Made by a program: the position numbers and the translations under genes. A DNA stretch of 64,000 nt from Nymphalis io (Eukaryota > Arthropoda > Insecta > Lepidoptera > Nymphalidae), in the NCBI RefSeq assembly GCF_905147045.1, contig NC_065902.1, forward strand, positions 6,765,377-6,829,376, read 5' to 3'. The notes under the pieces were generated by a model. That model saw nothing but the letters and a program-made list of their open reading frames with translations. It had not been told where the DNA came from and made no database searches. The stretch's first letter is position 1. The number at the start of each line of letters is the position of its first letter. Of this stretch, positions 47,432 through 59,105 are shown piece by piece.

Positions 47432-47718
47432 GCCTGTGAATATCCCACAGCTGGTCTAAGGCCTCCTCTCTTTTTTTTAAGGCGAAGGTTTGGAGCTTAT
47501 TTAACCACTGCTCCAATGCGGGTTGGTAGAATACACATGTGGCATAATTTCAGTGGAATCAGACAAACGCATGTTTCCATGATGTTTTTCTTCACCGTCA
47601 AGCACAAGATAAATTGTGAACACAAATTGAGCACACGGAAATTCAGTGCAGCTTGCCCGTATTTGAACCCACGATCATTGGTTAAGAGTCACGTGTTCTA
47701 ACCATTGGACCATCTTGA
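47432..47718 (-). repeat. SINE-A copy
   Basis: Reverse-strand copy. It starts (plus view) 'gcctgtgaatatcccacag' and ends in the tRNA-like head, whose complement includes B box GGGTTCAAATACGGGC and A box ATGGTCCAATGG. The 61-codon frame at 47516 is inside it. Confidence 0.75.
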
Positions 47719-48087
47719 TTTGATAAATAATACTGTGAATTCAAATTCAAAACAAATTCTTCTTTCGAATGTCAAATTAATGATGAAAGAAAGAGGAAAA
47801 TTAGTAGTGTACTAAACATCCATTTAACAACGTACATATTATTTTTAAGGAGTAAGTAACAGGTGAAGTTATATACTTCGCATAATATTTTAGTTTTTAC
47901 TCAAAATTCAATTATAATTTTGCATCGCGTAGTTCCGCATATCTCCTTTTTTAATCAAGCAAATTGACGTTTTATCGATAAAATGAAAAACAAGTTAACT
48001 TATTTTATCACAACTTTGATTATTATAATAAATTGATTCAATTTATAACATAAATTACTTTCGTTTCCAAATATATATTATTATATC

Positions 48088-48215
48088 GTAATCAATGTTC
48101 AAACTTCGTTTATTTAGAAGCAATGACCCATTTTACGAGACGCCTTCCAAAGCCTTCGCTCAGGATACAATGGGCCGCTTAATTTTAACAATTACCATAT
48201 TTTTTAACTTAACAT
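48088..48215 (+). repeat. Diverged dispersed repeat, partner at 45301-45425
   Basis: See the 45301 entry for the aligned runs. The open frames of 73-136 codons from 48095 to 48763 are AT-rich, Ile/Lys/Phe-laden and overlap on both strands; I do not accept them as genes. Confidence 0.6.
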
Positions 48216-49164
48216 CTGTTGGTTTATTTTTCAGAGATTTTAATTATGATTTTCTCGTACACAATTTTGTTGCGAAAGTGCTTTTCATTTGTTTATTAAA
48301 ACAAGGGCCGACGTGAAGTTTACACCTTAAAGCATAAAACATTACACTAAATTTGTACATGGGTATTTTCATGAAAATTAAGCAAAAAATATTGACAATA
48401 AAAATAAATAATGTACTTTGTATAAAAAAATTACAAAAAGTTTCAAAATTTGCGTTTTTAATTAAGTTCATACATTTTGTAAGGCTTCCTTTAATATTGT
48501 TAAATTCATTATATACGTGCACACATATTTTATCAATTATATACGAGTACCATCTTCCGTCTGCGGCTTTACCACGTTTAAAGAAGGAGATCAAGTTTAT
48601 AGTATGTATATACCATACATACTATATTTATATATTTATAAAATGTATGGAAATTTCACAAAGCGGAACAAACAAACTAACTCTCGAATTTAAAATATTA
48701 GTTAGGATATCAATAAGCATTGCTAGAAATTCAAGTCGATTACGTCTAAATTTTATTTTATAGAATTGTGTAACTTCATATCTATTAAATATGTAATATA
48801 TTTCTTTTAATTATCTATTAAATGTATAATACAAGAGATGAAAGTTTATTATATTACGTATAAGCAAAACAAGCATAAAATTTAATTATTTTCTTAATAA
48901 AAGAGGTTTCACAGACCTTCAAATTTTGTTAAAATTTAAAAATTATCGTTATGATTCCAGCAATAAATGTTAATGAAATTTAATCTCTGTTTGGGACATT
49001 TGAATATTTGTTTAGGCTAGAGGTTATATTATTATTGAATCGTCCGGTAAATAGACCGCAAAATTAATATTTCGTCGAATTAAATCGATTTACTGGTATT
49101 GCTTTATATTTTTATTTGAATGTTTTGTTTTACTATCGCAATAATCATAACTCAAAGAGACAGA
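48216..49164. other. AT-rich noncoding block
   Basis: No supported feature beyond the weak repeat match near 48985. Confidence 0.5.
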
Positions 49165-49345
49165 GAGAGTTATGGTAAGTGGTCATTATTGCTCATAGTC
49201 ATTGTCACTATAAGAAACACTAATCATCTCTTACATAACCAATAAGCCAACAACCAAACACGAACAAGAATTATACAAGTATTGCTGTTTGATAGTAGCG
49301 TAATATGTGCTGTGTTCCCTACCCGGACTTGAAGTCTCCTCATTC
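49165..49345 (+). repeat. Repeat-C copy, diverged
   Basis: 'tatggtaagtggtcattatt', 'gctcatagtcattgtcacta', 'caagtattgctgtttgatag'. Confidence 0.6.
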
Positions 49346-50070
49346 TTCATTTCGTTTTTATTTATGTATATAAAATTTAATATAAAAGGGACGTGGGGAT
49401 AACTTTTGTGTCACAGCAGATGCGGATATAAAAATTTCATCAAGCACGTTTGTGTCCGACCTATACCAATTTAAAACGTCGTTTTACGACACCCCTCAAA
49501 ACACGTACGAGAACGTACCGGCTGTTATCGCATATTCTTTCTCTTAAGAATTCAATATGGCTGTATTATATGAAATGTATGATGAATTGTGACATTCTAA
49601 TAAAAATGGTCACAAAATATACAGTAATAGTGAAAGTAACGTGTAATTGTATATAATAAAAAAATATATATATGTATGATACGCTTGTAAGTGATTGATT
49701 GTCTACCAATTACTTACAAGGATTTTTACTATATTTTTCGAATTAAAAAATTAAAGTTTATTTTATTAATTTCCGATGTAATTTGTCTAAAAACTTTGGT
49801 TAGAAAGTAAAATCTATTGACACTATAAAGCTCCTTGCGATAGCTCTTAGCGGTTAATACAGTTGTATTTTAGTATTCTAACATGTTCTCAACAAAAATA
49901 CAAATGACTTAAAATTAAAAAAAGGTGATTTAAAATAAATCAACAAAAAATACAGCATTTGATAGATAGAAAAGAATTTTTAGATAACTCAAGTATCAGT
50001 TTGATTTTCCGTTTATTTTTAGTTTTGGCAAAAAATATCTAATCTCGTTTCTTCATTAAAGTTTTTAAGC
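49346..50070. other. AT-rich noncoding block
   Basis: It includes a GC-richer scrap at 49440-49530 related to the 46672/55363 repeat. No gene. Confidence 0.5.
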
Positions 50071-50267
50071 TCCAGTTAAAAGTGTAGATCAATTGGATAG
50101 TTTAGAGTAATTTGCATCTTTCGCCTAATCTGAATTACAATAGACTTCGAAAGGCAATTAATACTTAAAGTGCTTCCATTCCAACATCAAGTCGGATGCT
50201 CTTTTGAATTTTACCGATCCACATGAATAGAACTTTAAATGCTTTTAGGTGATCGAAACCACCTAAT
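50071..50267 (+). repeat. Dispersed ~195-bp repeat, partner at 37669-37864
   Basis: Second copy of the unclassified repeat, in the same orientation as the first, about 12.4 kb away. Confidence 0.8.
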
Positions 50268-50493
50268 TATTAAGATATTATGAGATTTATTCAAACATTA
50301 TTTTCATCGCTGTCCGTGGATGTATTTCTTTAGATATCATAGACTTAATTGTGATATATATTGACTTGATAGAGAGAGAAGTGTTAATATTTACATATAT
50401 ATGTATAAATATATATAACAAGTAAACAAAAATCATTAAAATCGGTTTAACGTTTTAGGAGTGAAAATAAGTTTACTGTAAATATTTATTTAC

Positions 50494-50824
50494 ATATACA
50501 ATGCCAAGATTTCCTAGTGGTTAGAACGCGTGAATCTTAACCGATGCTCGTGGATTTAAACACGGGCAAGACCTCTGAATTTTCATGTGCTTAATTTGTG
50601 TTTATAAATCATCTCGTGCTTGACGGTGAAGGATAATGTCCTGAGGAAACGTGCATGTGCTTAATTTCACTGAAATTCTGACGTATTCTGTGTATTCCAC
50701 CAAGCCGCACAACAGAAACAAGCGTGGAACAGCGTGGTGGAATAAGCTCCAAACCTTCTCCTCAAAAAAGGAGAGTTAGCCTTAGCCCAGCAATGAGACA
50801 TTTACTGGCTGTTACTATACTATG
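50494..50824 (+). repeat. SINE-A copy, well preserved
   Basis: The head begins at 50503 ('gccaagatttcctagtgg') with a near-intact tRNA-like region and the full body to 'tttactggctgttactatac'. An 11-bp direct repeat TATTTATTTAC flanks it (50483-50493 and 50825-50835). This fits a target-site duplication, but the motif is low-complexity. Confidence 0.8.
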
Positions 50825-51178
50825 TATTTATTTACTTTTACATATGTCTATTTAACTAAATTTCTGTAATTTGAAAAGGGGACACATCGCATCTGTGTAT
50901 AAAAAAATGTTTATCCCAATCCCAAAGGATTGGATCCATTTACAGCTTCCTATTGTGTATTGTTATTCATGAATCAAAAGGGTTCTGACGAGTAGTTTGA
51001 TATACAACGAATGTACATATATTACTTTGAATATCTTACCAAGGTAAAGTACAATAAGAGACTTTGGTTTCGTTCGTCGGTGGTTTACAAAATAGTTAAA
51101 TGTTATAAAATTTCTTTACACTATTCATTGAAGAGCTAATAGTAAATATTTCGAATTTAATTTTTTATGATATTAAAA

Positions 51179-51304
51179 ATGAGCCGTGTGGTGACGGCGA
51201 CGAATATCACCACCCCATCTCATCCCGTGGGGGGCGTAGAAGTCGACCCGAGGGAATATACACCAGAGAACGGGCAGCAGCGTCTCTCTGAGTACTATGA
51301 CTAA
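51179..51304 (+). CDS. RTE short upstream ORF (41 aa)
   Basis: An ATG at 51179 opens 41 codons (MSRVVTATNITTPSHPVGGV ... QRLSEYYD) ending TAA at 51302-51304. The stop overlaps the start of the main RTE ORF: the ATG at 51297 lies inside TATGACTAA, an 8-nt overlap in a different frame. RTE-type LINEs are known for a very short ORF1 overlapping ORF2, so this may be its equivalent. The first A of the ATG may belong to the target duplication, so the start codon may be created at the insertion junction. Confidence 0.45.
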   Translation: MSRVVTATNITTPSHPVGGVEVDPREYTPENGQQRLSEYYD

Positions 51305-54300
51305 CTTACTGCGATCACCAACCCGTCTGCCAAGCGTGGCGATTATGGCATATCCCCTCATGATTCGCGCAACTAAACCACGGCCCCTAGTCCCCGGCAG
51401 CCCTGCTATTCCTAGCCTTGGTAACAGCTGTGGTAACGGCGGGGCAGGGGGTGCTAAGAATCCCCGGCAGATTTCGTGTTACCAACACCGACGACCTCTG
51501 GCCCTGGCAACATATAACACGCGTACACTGCGGACCGACGAGAAGATCATCGAACTGGAGGAAGAATTGAGCAGGTTACACTGGGATATCGTCGGATTAT
51601 CCGAAGTCCGAAGACAGGGGGAGGATACGATGATCCTGAAATCCGGTAACCTTCTCTATTTCCGAGAGGGCGATCAACTGTCTCAAGGTGGTGTCGGGTT
51701 CATAGTCCACAAGTACCTCGTTAACAACGTTGTGAAAATCGAGAGTGTGTCGGCTAGGGTGGCGTACCTTATACTCAGAATCACCAAGCGGTATTCTTTG
51801 AAGGTCATACAGGTATACGCGCCGACTTCGACACACTCCGACGATGAGGTTGAGGTCATGTATGAGGATTTATCTAAAGCCATACATACCAACAAGACTC
51901 ATTTCACTGTTGTAATGGGGGACTTCAACGCGAAGCTGGGCAAACGATTCGGTGATGAGTTAAAGGTGGGACCTCATGGAATTGGAGACCGCAACACTCG
52001 GGGCCAGATGTTGGCCGACTTTATGGAGAAGGAGGGACTCTTTATGATGAACTCCTTTTTCAAGAAGCCAGGTCAGCGTAAATGGACCTGGGTGAGCCCT
52101 GATGGGAAAACCAAGAATGAGATAGACTTCATCTTGTCAACGAGAAGACAAATATTTAATGACGTCTCCGTGATCAATGCAGTCAAAACTGGGAGCGATC
52201 ACAGACTCGTAAGAGGCTCGTTAAATATCAATGTTAAACTCCAGAGGTCCCGACTGATGAAGTCTACGCTCCGACCATCACCTCTTCAAATCTGAAATCC
52301 CGAAGCCTTTCAGCTCGAACTCCAAAACCGATTCGATTGCCTAGCAGACTGCGAGGAAGTGGACACATACAACGACAGGCTTGTGGAAACTGTCCGTACG
52401 GCTGGGTCTAAGACCTTCAAGACCAGCCGTAAAAAAGGAACCAAAAAGATCTCTGCCTCTACCCTACGGCTTATGGAGGAAAGACGGAAAATGATTCTGA
52501 CGTCCCCAGCTGATGCTGCCGGCTATCGGCTGATCAACAGACGGATTTCAAAGTCTCTAACTCGCGACACTCGCCAATTTAATACAATGCGCATTAAAGA
52601 GGCCATCGAGCGGAACAAAGGCTCTAAAGTGTTCGCCAGAGATCTGTCTGTTGGTCAGAGTCAACTGACAAGGCTGAAAACTGAGGATGGCAGAATAGTC
52701 ACGTCAAGATCTGAGCTGTTGGAAGAGGTTGAGAAGTTCTACGGTCAGCTGTACACGACAGCTCAATCACCTGTCAGTAGTCATGCTGCAGATCCCAGAG
52801 CAAGACTAACCCGACACTACACTGAAGATTTTCAGGACGTCAGTCTTTTCGAGATTAGAATGGCTCTCGGACAACTCAAAAACAACAAGGCACCTGGTGA
52901 TGATGGTATTACAGCCGAGCTTCTGAAGGCGGGTGGTACACCGATCCTCAGGGCTCTTCAGAGGCTTTTTAACTCCGTCATTGCCAAAGGTCAAACGCCA
53001 AAAGCATGGCACAGAAGTGTGGTGGTACTTTTCTTTAAGAAGGGTGATAAAACCCTTCTGAAGAATTACAGGCCCATCTCACTGCTGAGTCATGTTTACA
53101 AGTTGTTTTCGAGAGTCATTACGAATCGTCTCGAGCAAAGGCTTGACGACTTCCAGCCACCCGAACAAGCCGGATTCCGGAAAGGCTTTAGCACCATAGA
53201 CCACATACATACGCTGCGGCAAGTTATACAGAAGACTGGGGAGTATAACCAGCCACTTTGCTTAGCGTTTGTGGACTATGAGAAAGCCTTTGATTCGATC
53301 GAAACCTGGGCCGTGCTGAATTCTCTTCAAAGGTGCCAAATTGATTATCGGTATATCAGGGTGTTAAAGTGCTTGTACGAGAACGCCACCATGTCGATCC
53401 GACTCCAGGATCAGAACTCAAAACCTATCCAACTGCAGAGAGGTGTAAGACAGGGAGACGTGATATCTCCGAAACTGTTTACCGCTGCATTGGAAGATGT
53501 TTTCAAGCTTCTGGACTGGAACGGACTTGGCATCAATATTAACGGCGAGTACATCACTCATCTTCGATTTGCCGATGACATTGTAATTATGGCTGAGACC
53601 TTGGAAGACCTCGGCACTATGCTCGATGACCTCAGCAGGGTTTCCCAACAAGTGGGTCTAAAAATGAACATGGACAAGACGAAAATCATGTCGAACATCC
53701 ATGTTGCACCCACTCAAGTCAAGGTTGGAAATTCTGCACTCGAAGTTGTAGACAACTATGTCTACCTAGGTCAGACCATCCAACTAGGTAGGTCCAACTT
53801 CGAGAAAGAGGTCAATCGTCGAATTCAACTCGGCTGGGCAGCGTTCGGGAAGCTACACGATATCTTCTCATCCCAAATACCGCAGTGTCTCAAGTCGAAA
53901 GTCTTCGACCAGTGTGTGTTGCCAGTGATGACTTATGGATCAGAGACGTGGTCGCTCACAATGGGCCTCATAAGAAGGCTCAAGGTCACTCAAAGGGCAA
54001 TGGAGAGGGCTATGCTCGGAGTTTCTCTGCGAGATCGAATCAGAAATGATGAAATCCGCAGGCGAACCAAAGTAACCGACATAGCCCGAAGAATTGCTAA
54101 ATTGAAGTGGCAGTGGGCGGGGCACATTGCTCGCAGAACCGATGGCCGCTGGGGCAGAAAGGTTCTCGAGTGGCGACCACGAACCGGAAGACGCAGCGTG
54201 GGCAGGCCCCCTACAAGGTGGCCCGACGACTTAGAACGAGTCGTGGGAAGCCGTTGGATGCGGGCAGCGCAAGATCGGCCAACGTGGAAATCCTTGGGGG

Positions 54301-54347
54301 AGGCCTTTGTCCAGCAGTGGACGTCTTTCGGCTGGTGATATATATAT
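51180..54347 (+). mobile_element. RTE-clade LINE, near-intact, with 13-bp target-site duplication
   Basis: A GC-rich 3.2-kb element flanked by the perfect direct repeat ATGATATTAAAAA (51167-51179 and 54348-54360). It has one long ORF (endonuclease plus reverse transcriptase), almost no 3' UTR (9 nt after the stop) and a short TA-rich tail, all typical of RTE elements. The plus copy aligns with the decayed minus element at 41377-44595 over endonuclease, RT and C-terminal region, but the two are clearly different in sequence, so they are separate insertions or subfamilies. The exact 5' edge is uncertain by one base, and 5' truncation relative to the master cannot be excluded, since the minus copy has about 100 bp more leader. 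Confidence 0.93.
51297..54338 (+). CDS. RTE endonuclease-reverse transcriptase polyprotein, one in-frame TGA
   Basis: 1013 codons in a single frame, interrupted only by TGA at 52293-52295 (codon 333), in the linker between domains. The endonuclease (about residues 65-310) has Asn74 in ATYNTRTLR, Glu103 in SEVRRQGED, GDFNAK (208-213), Asp277 in EIDFIL and SDH (300-302), matching the AP-endonuclease catalytic set. The reverse transcriptase (about 520-800) has NNKAPGDDGITAELLKAGG, Asp660 in FVDYEKAFDS (motif A), RGVRQGDVISPKLF (715-728) and FADD with Asp760-761 (motif C). A basic C-terminal region follows (RRTKVTDIARRIAKLKWQWA). It drives target-primed reverse transcription and may mobilise SINEs in trans. 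As read, the TGA would separate endonuclease from RT; the second half has an ATG at 52359. Confidence 0.9.
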
Positions 54348-54417
54348 ATGATATTAAAAAAGAAAATTAAATATATTTAATAATATATTCAATAAATAAA
54401 TGAATAAACATAATGCC

Positions 54418-54530
54418 GTCGCAGTTTGTAAGCTGCGTTACACGTACGTGAAGCATCACCAACACCAGTTCCAAATGTAGATCTACCGAGAAGAACCGGC
54501 AAGAAACTTTAATTTTTGTATGAATATGGA
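54418..54530 (+). repeat. Repeat-E fragment
   Basis: 'gccgtcgcagtttgtaagct' to 'accgagaagaaccggcaaga'; second copy of the sequence at 1940-2022. Confidence 0.6.
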
Positions 54531-54861
54531 ATTAATATATAATTATCACACATACACACACGAGTTATTACAATTTATTGTTTGTGATATTAACTTTACG
54601 TATTAAGTAAAGTTAAATTTAGTGTCACTTATTTCTTTTACCGAGTTTATAAAAGTATCTTGTTAACTGCCAAATTATAAGTGAACTATGGTGTATATTC
54701 AAAGTTAGAATACTTGTTAAATTGAATATACTAATAACATTGAACTTATTATAGTAAGTACTATATACCAATATTATAAATATAATATACCAATCTACGG
54801 TCTATAAACGTTGTTTAGCGGGGGATGAATTTAACAACGCTGAGTATTCTTTTTTTAAATG
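54531..54861. other. AT-rich noncoding block
   Basis: The right part (54790-54861, 'tctataaacgttgtttagcg') belongs to an older repeat that continues after the SINE at 55243. Confidence 0.5.
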
Positions 54862-54872
54862 TCAAATCTATA

Positions 54873-55242
54873 AGGTCCTCCAGACCGATTTCGGCCACGG
54901 CGGCCAATCTCAAGAGAGATTAGCCAACTGCGCAAGACTTATTATAGTGCACAAGTGTGTGCGCAAACACAGTTGCACTCTCTATTCCACCTATCTCTCA
55001 TAATCCGATGGGACGGCATTCCGACACGACCGAAAAGAGTTCAAGTTCACGACCAACGGCTTTACGTGCTAGCCGAGGCACGGAAGTGTACACACTTCCA
55101 ACTTCCAGACTCCAGGCTGCTACTGAGGATTTTCTGACAAAAAACCCCAATAATTTTTTTTATTGGCCCGACCTGGGAATTGAACCCAGGACCTCCGGGT
55201 CTGCGGCCTTACAGTAAGCCACTAGACCAACGAGGCGTCTAA
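54873..55242 (-). repeat. SINE-B copy with target duplication, nested in an older repeat
   Basis: Minus-strand copy, complete from the tRNA-like head (complement of 'gccactagaccaacgagg') to 'ggtcctccagaccgatttcg'. It is flanked by the perfect 11-bp repeat TCAAATCTATA (54862-54872 and 55243-55253). Removing the insertion and one repeat rejoins 'ttctttttttaaatg' to 'tgacaaaaagaacgaaatca', a repeat also seen near 59540. Confidence 0.92.
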
Positions 55243-55362
55243 TCAAATCTATATTGACAAAAAGAACGAAATCAGTATTTAAACTAACAGCCGCCTAATA
55301 GCTTATTAGTAAGGCCGATAGTGCTTATAAGTGTTATAAGTACCCTGAGATCCATTAACAGA

Positions 55363-55505
55363 ACACCGTGTAGGTATATCCTTTTAAAAATTCAATACGG
55401 CTTAGACTGCAGGATATATCATGTGAAAGCATTTGAACACACTAAACGTTATTTATAGTAAGTCTTTTGCACTTCGTGGATTGCCTATTGAGTTTTAAAG
55501 CATAT
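55363..55505 (+). repeat. Diverged dispersed repeat, partner at 46672-46852
   Basis: See the 46672 entry for aligned runs. Confidence 0.6.
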
Positions 55506-56619
55506 TGAGTGCCGAATTTTCTCACCGCCTAATGTAAAGTTTCAACAACCAGAGCTAGAAGTATAATAATAATATTTTGCTGTTAGCCGTAACGATCCAC
55601 AAATTTTCGTTCAATGTACACTAATTATCATTTGGTAACAAGATTTATTTTGGATACGAAATGAAATTACGATTTTACGATTCTGTTACCGAGTTAAATA
55701 ATTTAGTATCTGCCGTTGTAAACAACGTTCCATTGATTTTGTAAGTGCTTCCATATTTTATGGTTACAAGTTTGACCGTATGGAACATTTCGTTATAAAT
55801 AGAGTTATATTACTATCAATGGTTCTATTACGGAAGGATATTTGATTATATGATATGTTTGAAATCACATTTTTTTGCTAGCTTTGTCACTTACGTTTTA
55901 GTGCGTTTTTTACGTCCATATTTTGACATATCTCCGCGATTAAGATACTTCAAGTCCAGTTCTATGACTTATATAAGGACGTCTACTCGATGTTTGTTAG
56001 TAGATACATACGTTCGTTGTCAATTTTCGTCTCGCATATCGAGAACAAATAATGAAATCGATATGAGCCCAGTTTCAAAGTCAAAGTATGTAACTATAAG
56101 CCGCTTAATTTTTATGAAAATCGTTTGTATCAATTATAAACAACGACAAAATAGCCGAATTACACAATTAAGGAAATCGAAATATAGCAATGGAAATATA
56201 TCAAAGGAGGAATAGTAAGTAATTAATTTTTGTCCAATTTGTAATACCTTTTTAAATTAATTTAGACAATAAAATTAATTATACAGCGAAAGAAGTGGTA
56301 TAATTATGTAATTCTTAATTTAAAATCTTATAACTTAGATTACAAAAAAAACATCCAGCAAAAATTGTAAGCTTTGGAACAAAATGGAACGCCGAACAAG
56401 ATAATTATCGTTTTCACAAAAGAAATTTCCGACTAAAAAGTACAACCCTTTCTTATATTCGTCCTTTTGTTCTTGTAAATGAAGTGCCTTTCAAATATTA
56501 CTATTGCAAAATATAAAATCTCGTACTGATTTATAAGTTGTATTCATTCATTGGCTATTATTATTAATTTGGTTTATATTTGTGTATATATAAAGTCGAT
56601 ATTTCCTGCTAAGCCGATT
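55506..56619. other. AT-rich noncoding block
   Basis: The 121-codon plus frame at 55850-56215 is the longest non-repeat frame here, but its Ser/Arg/Ile-rich peptide shows no domain, no good start context and no splice signals. I treat it as chance. Confidence 0.45.
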
Positions 56620-56842
56620 TAGAGCTTATTTCGACGTTGTTCCAATGTGGGTTGATGTATACATGTAAACGAATTTCATATATCAAATACAGGTTTCTTC
56701 TCGACATTTCTTCAATCATCTAATGTCAATTCATAAACAAAGTGTTGCTTAAATTGTAAATACAAAGCTCAGTGCCATCTAGATTTGAACCCACAATCTT
56801 CGGTTAAGATACACATTTTCCATTCATTGGGCTATATCGTCA
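56620..56842 (-). repeat. SINE-A copy, diverged
   Basis: 'tagagcttatttcgacgttg' to 'gatttgaacccacaatcttc' to 'ggttaagatacacattttcc'; reverse-strand SINE-A with a decayed head. Confidence 0.65.
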
Positions 56843-56919
56843 TTTAATTATTTCTGTGTGAGTCATAAAGGGATTGTAAAATAATTTCAAAGTTTTATCA
56901 TGCCATACATTACTAAATG

Positions 56920-56995
56920 TACTAACATTTCTTATAATGCCTATGGGCGTTAGTGACCATTAGGCCCATATGCTCGTCCGCCTACTTATACTATA
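56920..56995 (-). repeat. Repeat-C end fragment
   Basis: 'tgcctatgggcgttagtgac' then 'ggcccatatgctcgtccgcc', the terminal part of the family only. Confidence 0.7.
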
Positions 56996-58827
56996 AAAAA
57001 AATGTCAAATAATTATATTTTATATCAGCAATATTCATATATTCATCGCTCATGTTCATTGGCGTCGTCTCCTTTCATCTGTCACATTTCATAACACAGA
57101 TCCATTTAATATAAAAATAAATTATATTATATGCAGGTATTTTTGAATAAATCATTATTGTAACAAATATTTTTTCTCTTCGTTTTTGTGATAAAGGCGT
57201 GGTTGTTACGATGATTAACGTAAAGTATTAGAATTTAGATGGCTCTGTTTATTTTATAGAGCATTCCTTTTTATTAAACCATTAATGTAGAAAAAAACTT
57301 AAGTTTTTTAAAAGACACGTATTTGATCTTGATTATTAAATAGTTATTAAAATATGACCTTCTAAGAGGTTTTACTTAATGGTTTTAATGATTTATTTAA
57401 AGAAGCCTCAGTTTCATTTTTAAATATCTTTAATGCATTAAATAAATAAGCATTAGTTACTCAATACCGTTTCTAATATATATATACTTCAATAAATTCA
57501 TCCCTCGTATTTCATTAGTTTCACATAATTGTATTACACATATTGTCATTATAATAACATTACAACATTTGTGTGTGTTAGTATTCCGGTTCGGTATGTG
57601 TTGGGCAACTAGTGTAGCAGCTGTTGGGCGCTTTCAATCAATCAGTTTGTAGTCAAAGAATGTACGAGATCAAAATGGGACTCGAGATAAAGCAAATCAA
57701 AGCAAAGCTTTTAAGAGCCACATATTAAAGTTTTTTTTGTTGCAATAATCAAAAAAACAATGCAATGCGTGTAAAGCTCTAAGTTAAATTTTTGTACAAT
57801 GTTTGAGTTAAAAGTCATTTTAATGTTAGTGGGAATATGTATCGTTGACGATTCTCTTATTACTTTGTAATCTGTCCCAATCTATTTCCCACGATTCTAT
57901 CTCAGTAGTTTATAAGCGCATATCTCTCTTGGTCTAAAGATACCTTCTACGCCGAATATTGTTATATACGTTACGATGAAGTAGCAAAGAGATAAGCATA
58001 ATTATTTTTGTATTCATAAAAATATTATAAATAATAATATTATACTTATAATTGAATGTTTAACTAATATGTAAGTAATGAATAATCGAATGAGTATTCG
58101 TTTTTTAATTTTAACAGTTTGATATATTTTATAGTTTTTTATTATAAATTACTTTTTAAGTAAACGAAATGTGACATCGATTCAAAAAAATGTTTGAATT
58201 TGTATATGTAATAGTTTTTTCGATCAGTTTTACAATTGTATGTAAAAAATAGCTATCTATTTTAAAAAGAACATGCCTAAAGATTTACGATGATAATTTA
58301 GTTACAAGTATTTGGATGAAATAACTATACATTAAAAAAAAAATTAGTATGGTCTACTTATAGATAACAGCATTGTAAAATATATAAAATATTATAATTT
58401 TTAAATCATCTATGCGCTGTCAACTATTAGGGAATGGGATCTAAGATAAATATCGCTTGTATTTGTAATTGATGTTTAGCAGTAAAATAACAGATGAGCA
58501 CTACATAACCTTCAGTTCCGGGATATAGAAAATAGTATACCCGTTCACATATTATTTTCATTTACTCATCAATTTTATATTGAGAAACGGCGTATTTATT
58601 ATAAAATATTATCTATTATTTTTCAAATATTTAAATTAAATTCAAATTTGAAATGCTAGCAATAGTCTTCAATTAGCAGGTGTACAATATGGTATATTAT
58701 CAAAATGACTCCCGAATTAGATTTCAATTACTAGATTTCAATTAAAAAAATTATTTCAAACATAATTACATCTGTTTTAGTTTATATATTAAATACGGAC
58801 AAAACTTTCAAAATGTTCTTCTCAAAT
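56996..58827. other. AT-rich intergenic block
   Basis: No gene, RNA or classified repeat. A slightly GC-richer patch at 57580-57660 has no usable frame. Confidence 0.5.
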
Positions 58828-59105
58828 GTGGCAACGCTCTTTTGAACTGTCGAATCCCCTGTTTTTCCTCCCTATTATATTTTCTTTCAATTTACATGGG
58901 ACCATCAAGTCTATTCGATCCAAAGTACATTATTAATTTAAAAAATAATAATTGATATCATCTTACAACCAGTGAAAATCTGGCAACATGTATCTAAACA
59001 GCAACGAATTCCCTTTGTGTATTTCCCCAGTGCCTTTCCATTTTTATCCGATCCTGATATTTTTTCTTTACGTTTTAAATGGGGCCATTGAATCTAATTA
59101 TTCAA
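58828..59105 (+). repeat. Old diverged tandem duplication
   Basis: 58828-58930 and 58980-59105 share the order 'tggcaac', 'cgaat(c/t)ccct', 'atattttctttcaattt' or 'atattttttctttacgtttt', 'atggg(a/g)ccat'. The copies are strongly diverged, with an insertion in the second. Confidence 0.4.

Noticed and set aside
48244..48763. Overlapping 116- and 136-codon frames on opposite strands
   Set aside because: Both are Ile/Lys/Phe/Asn-rich products of AT-rich DNA, start next to a dispersed repeat and show no motif.
50503..50575. tRNA-like sequence that could be called a tRNA gene
   Set aside because: The acceptor stem does not pair and a SINE body follows directly. The same applies to the heads at 431, 6920, 23454 and 55242.
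55850..56215. 121-codon plus-strand open frame
   Set aside because: No domain, no splice context, low-complexity AT-driven codons and no clear compositional shift from the flanks.
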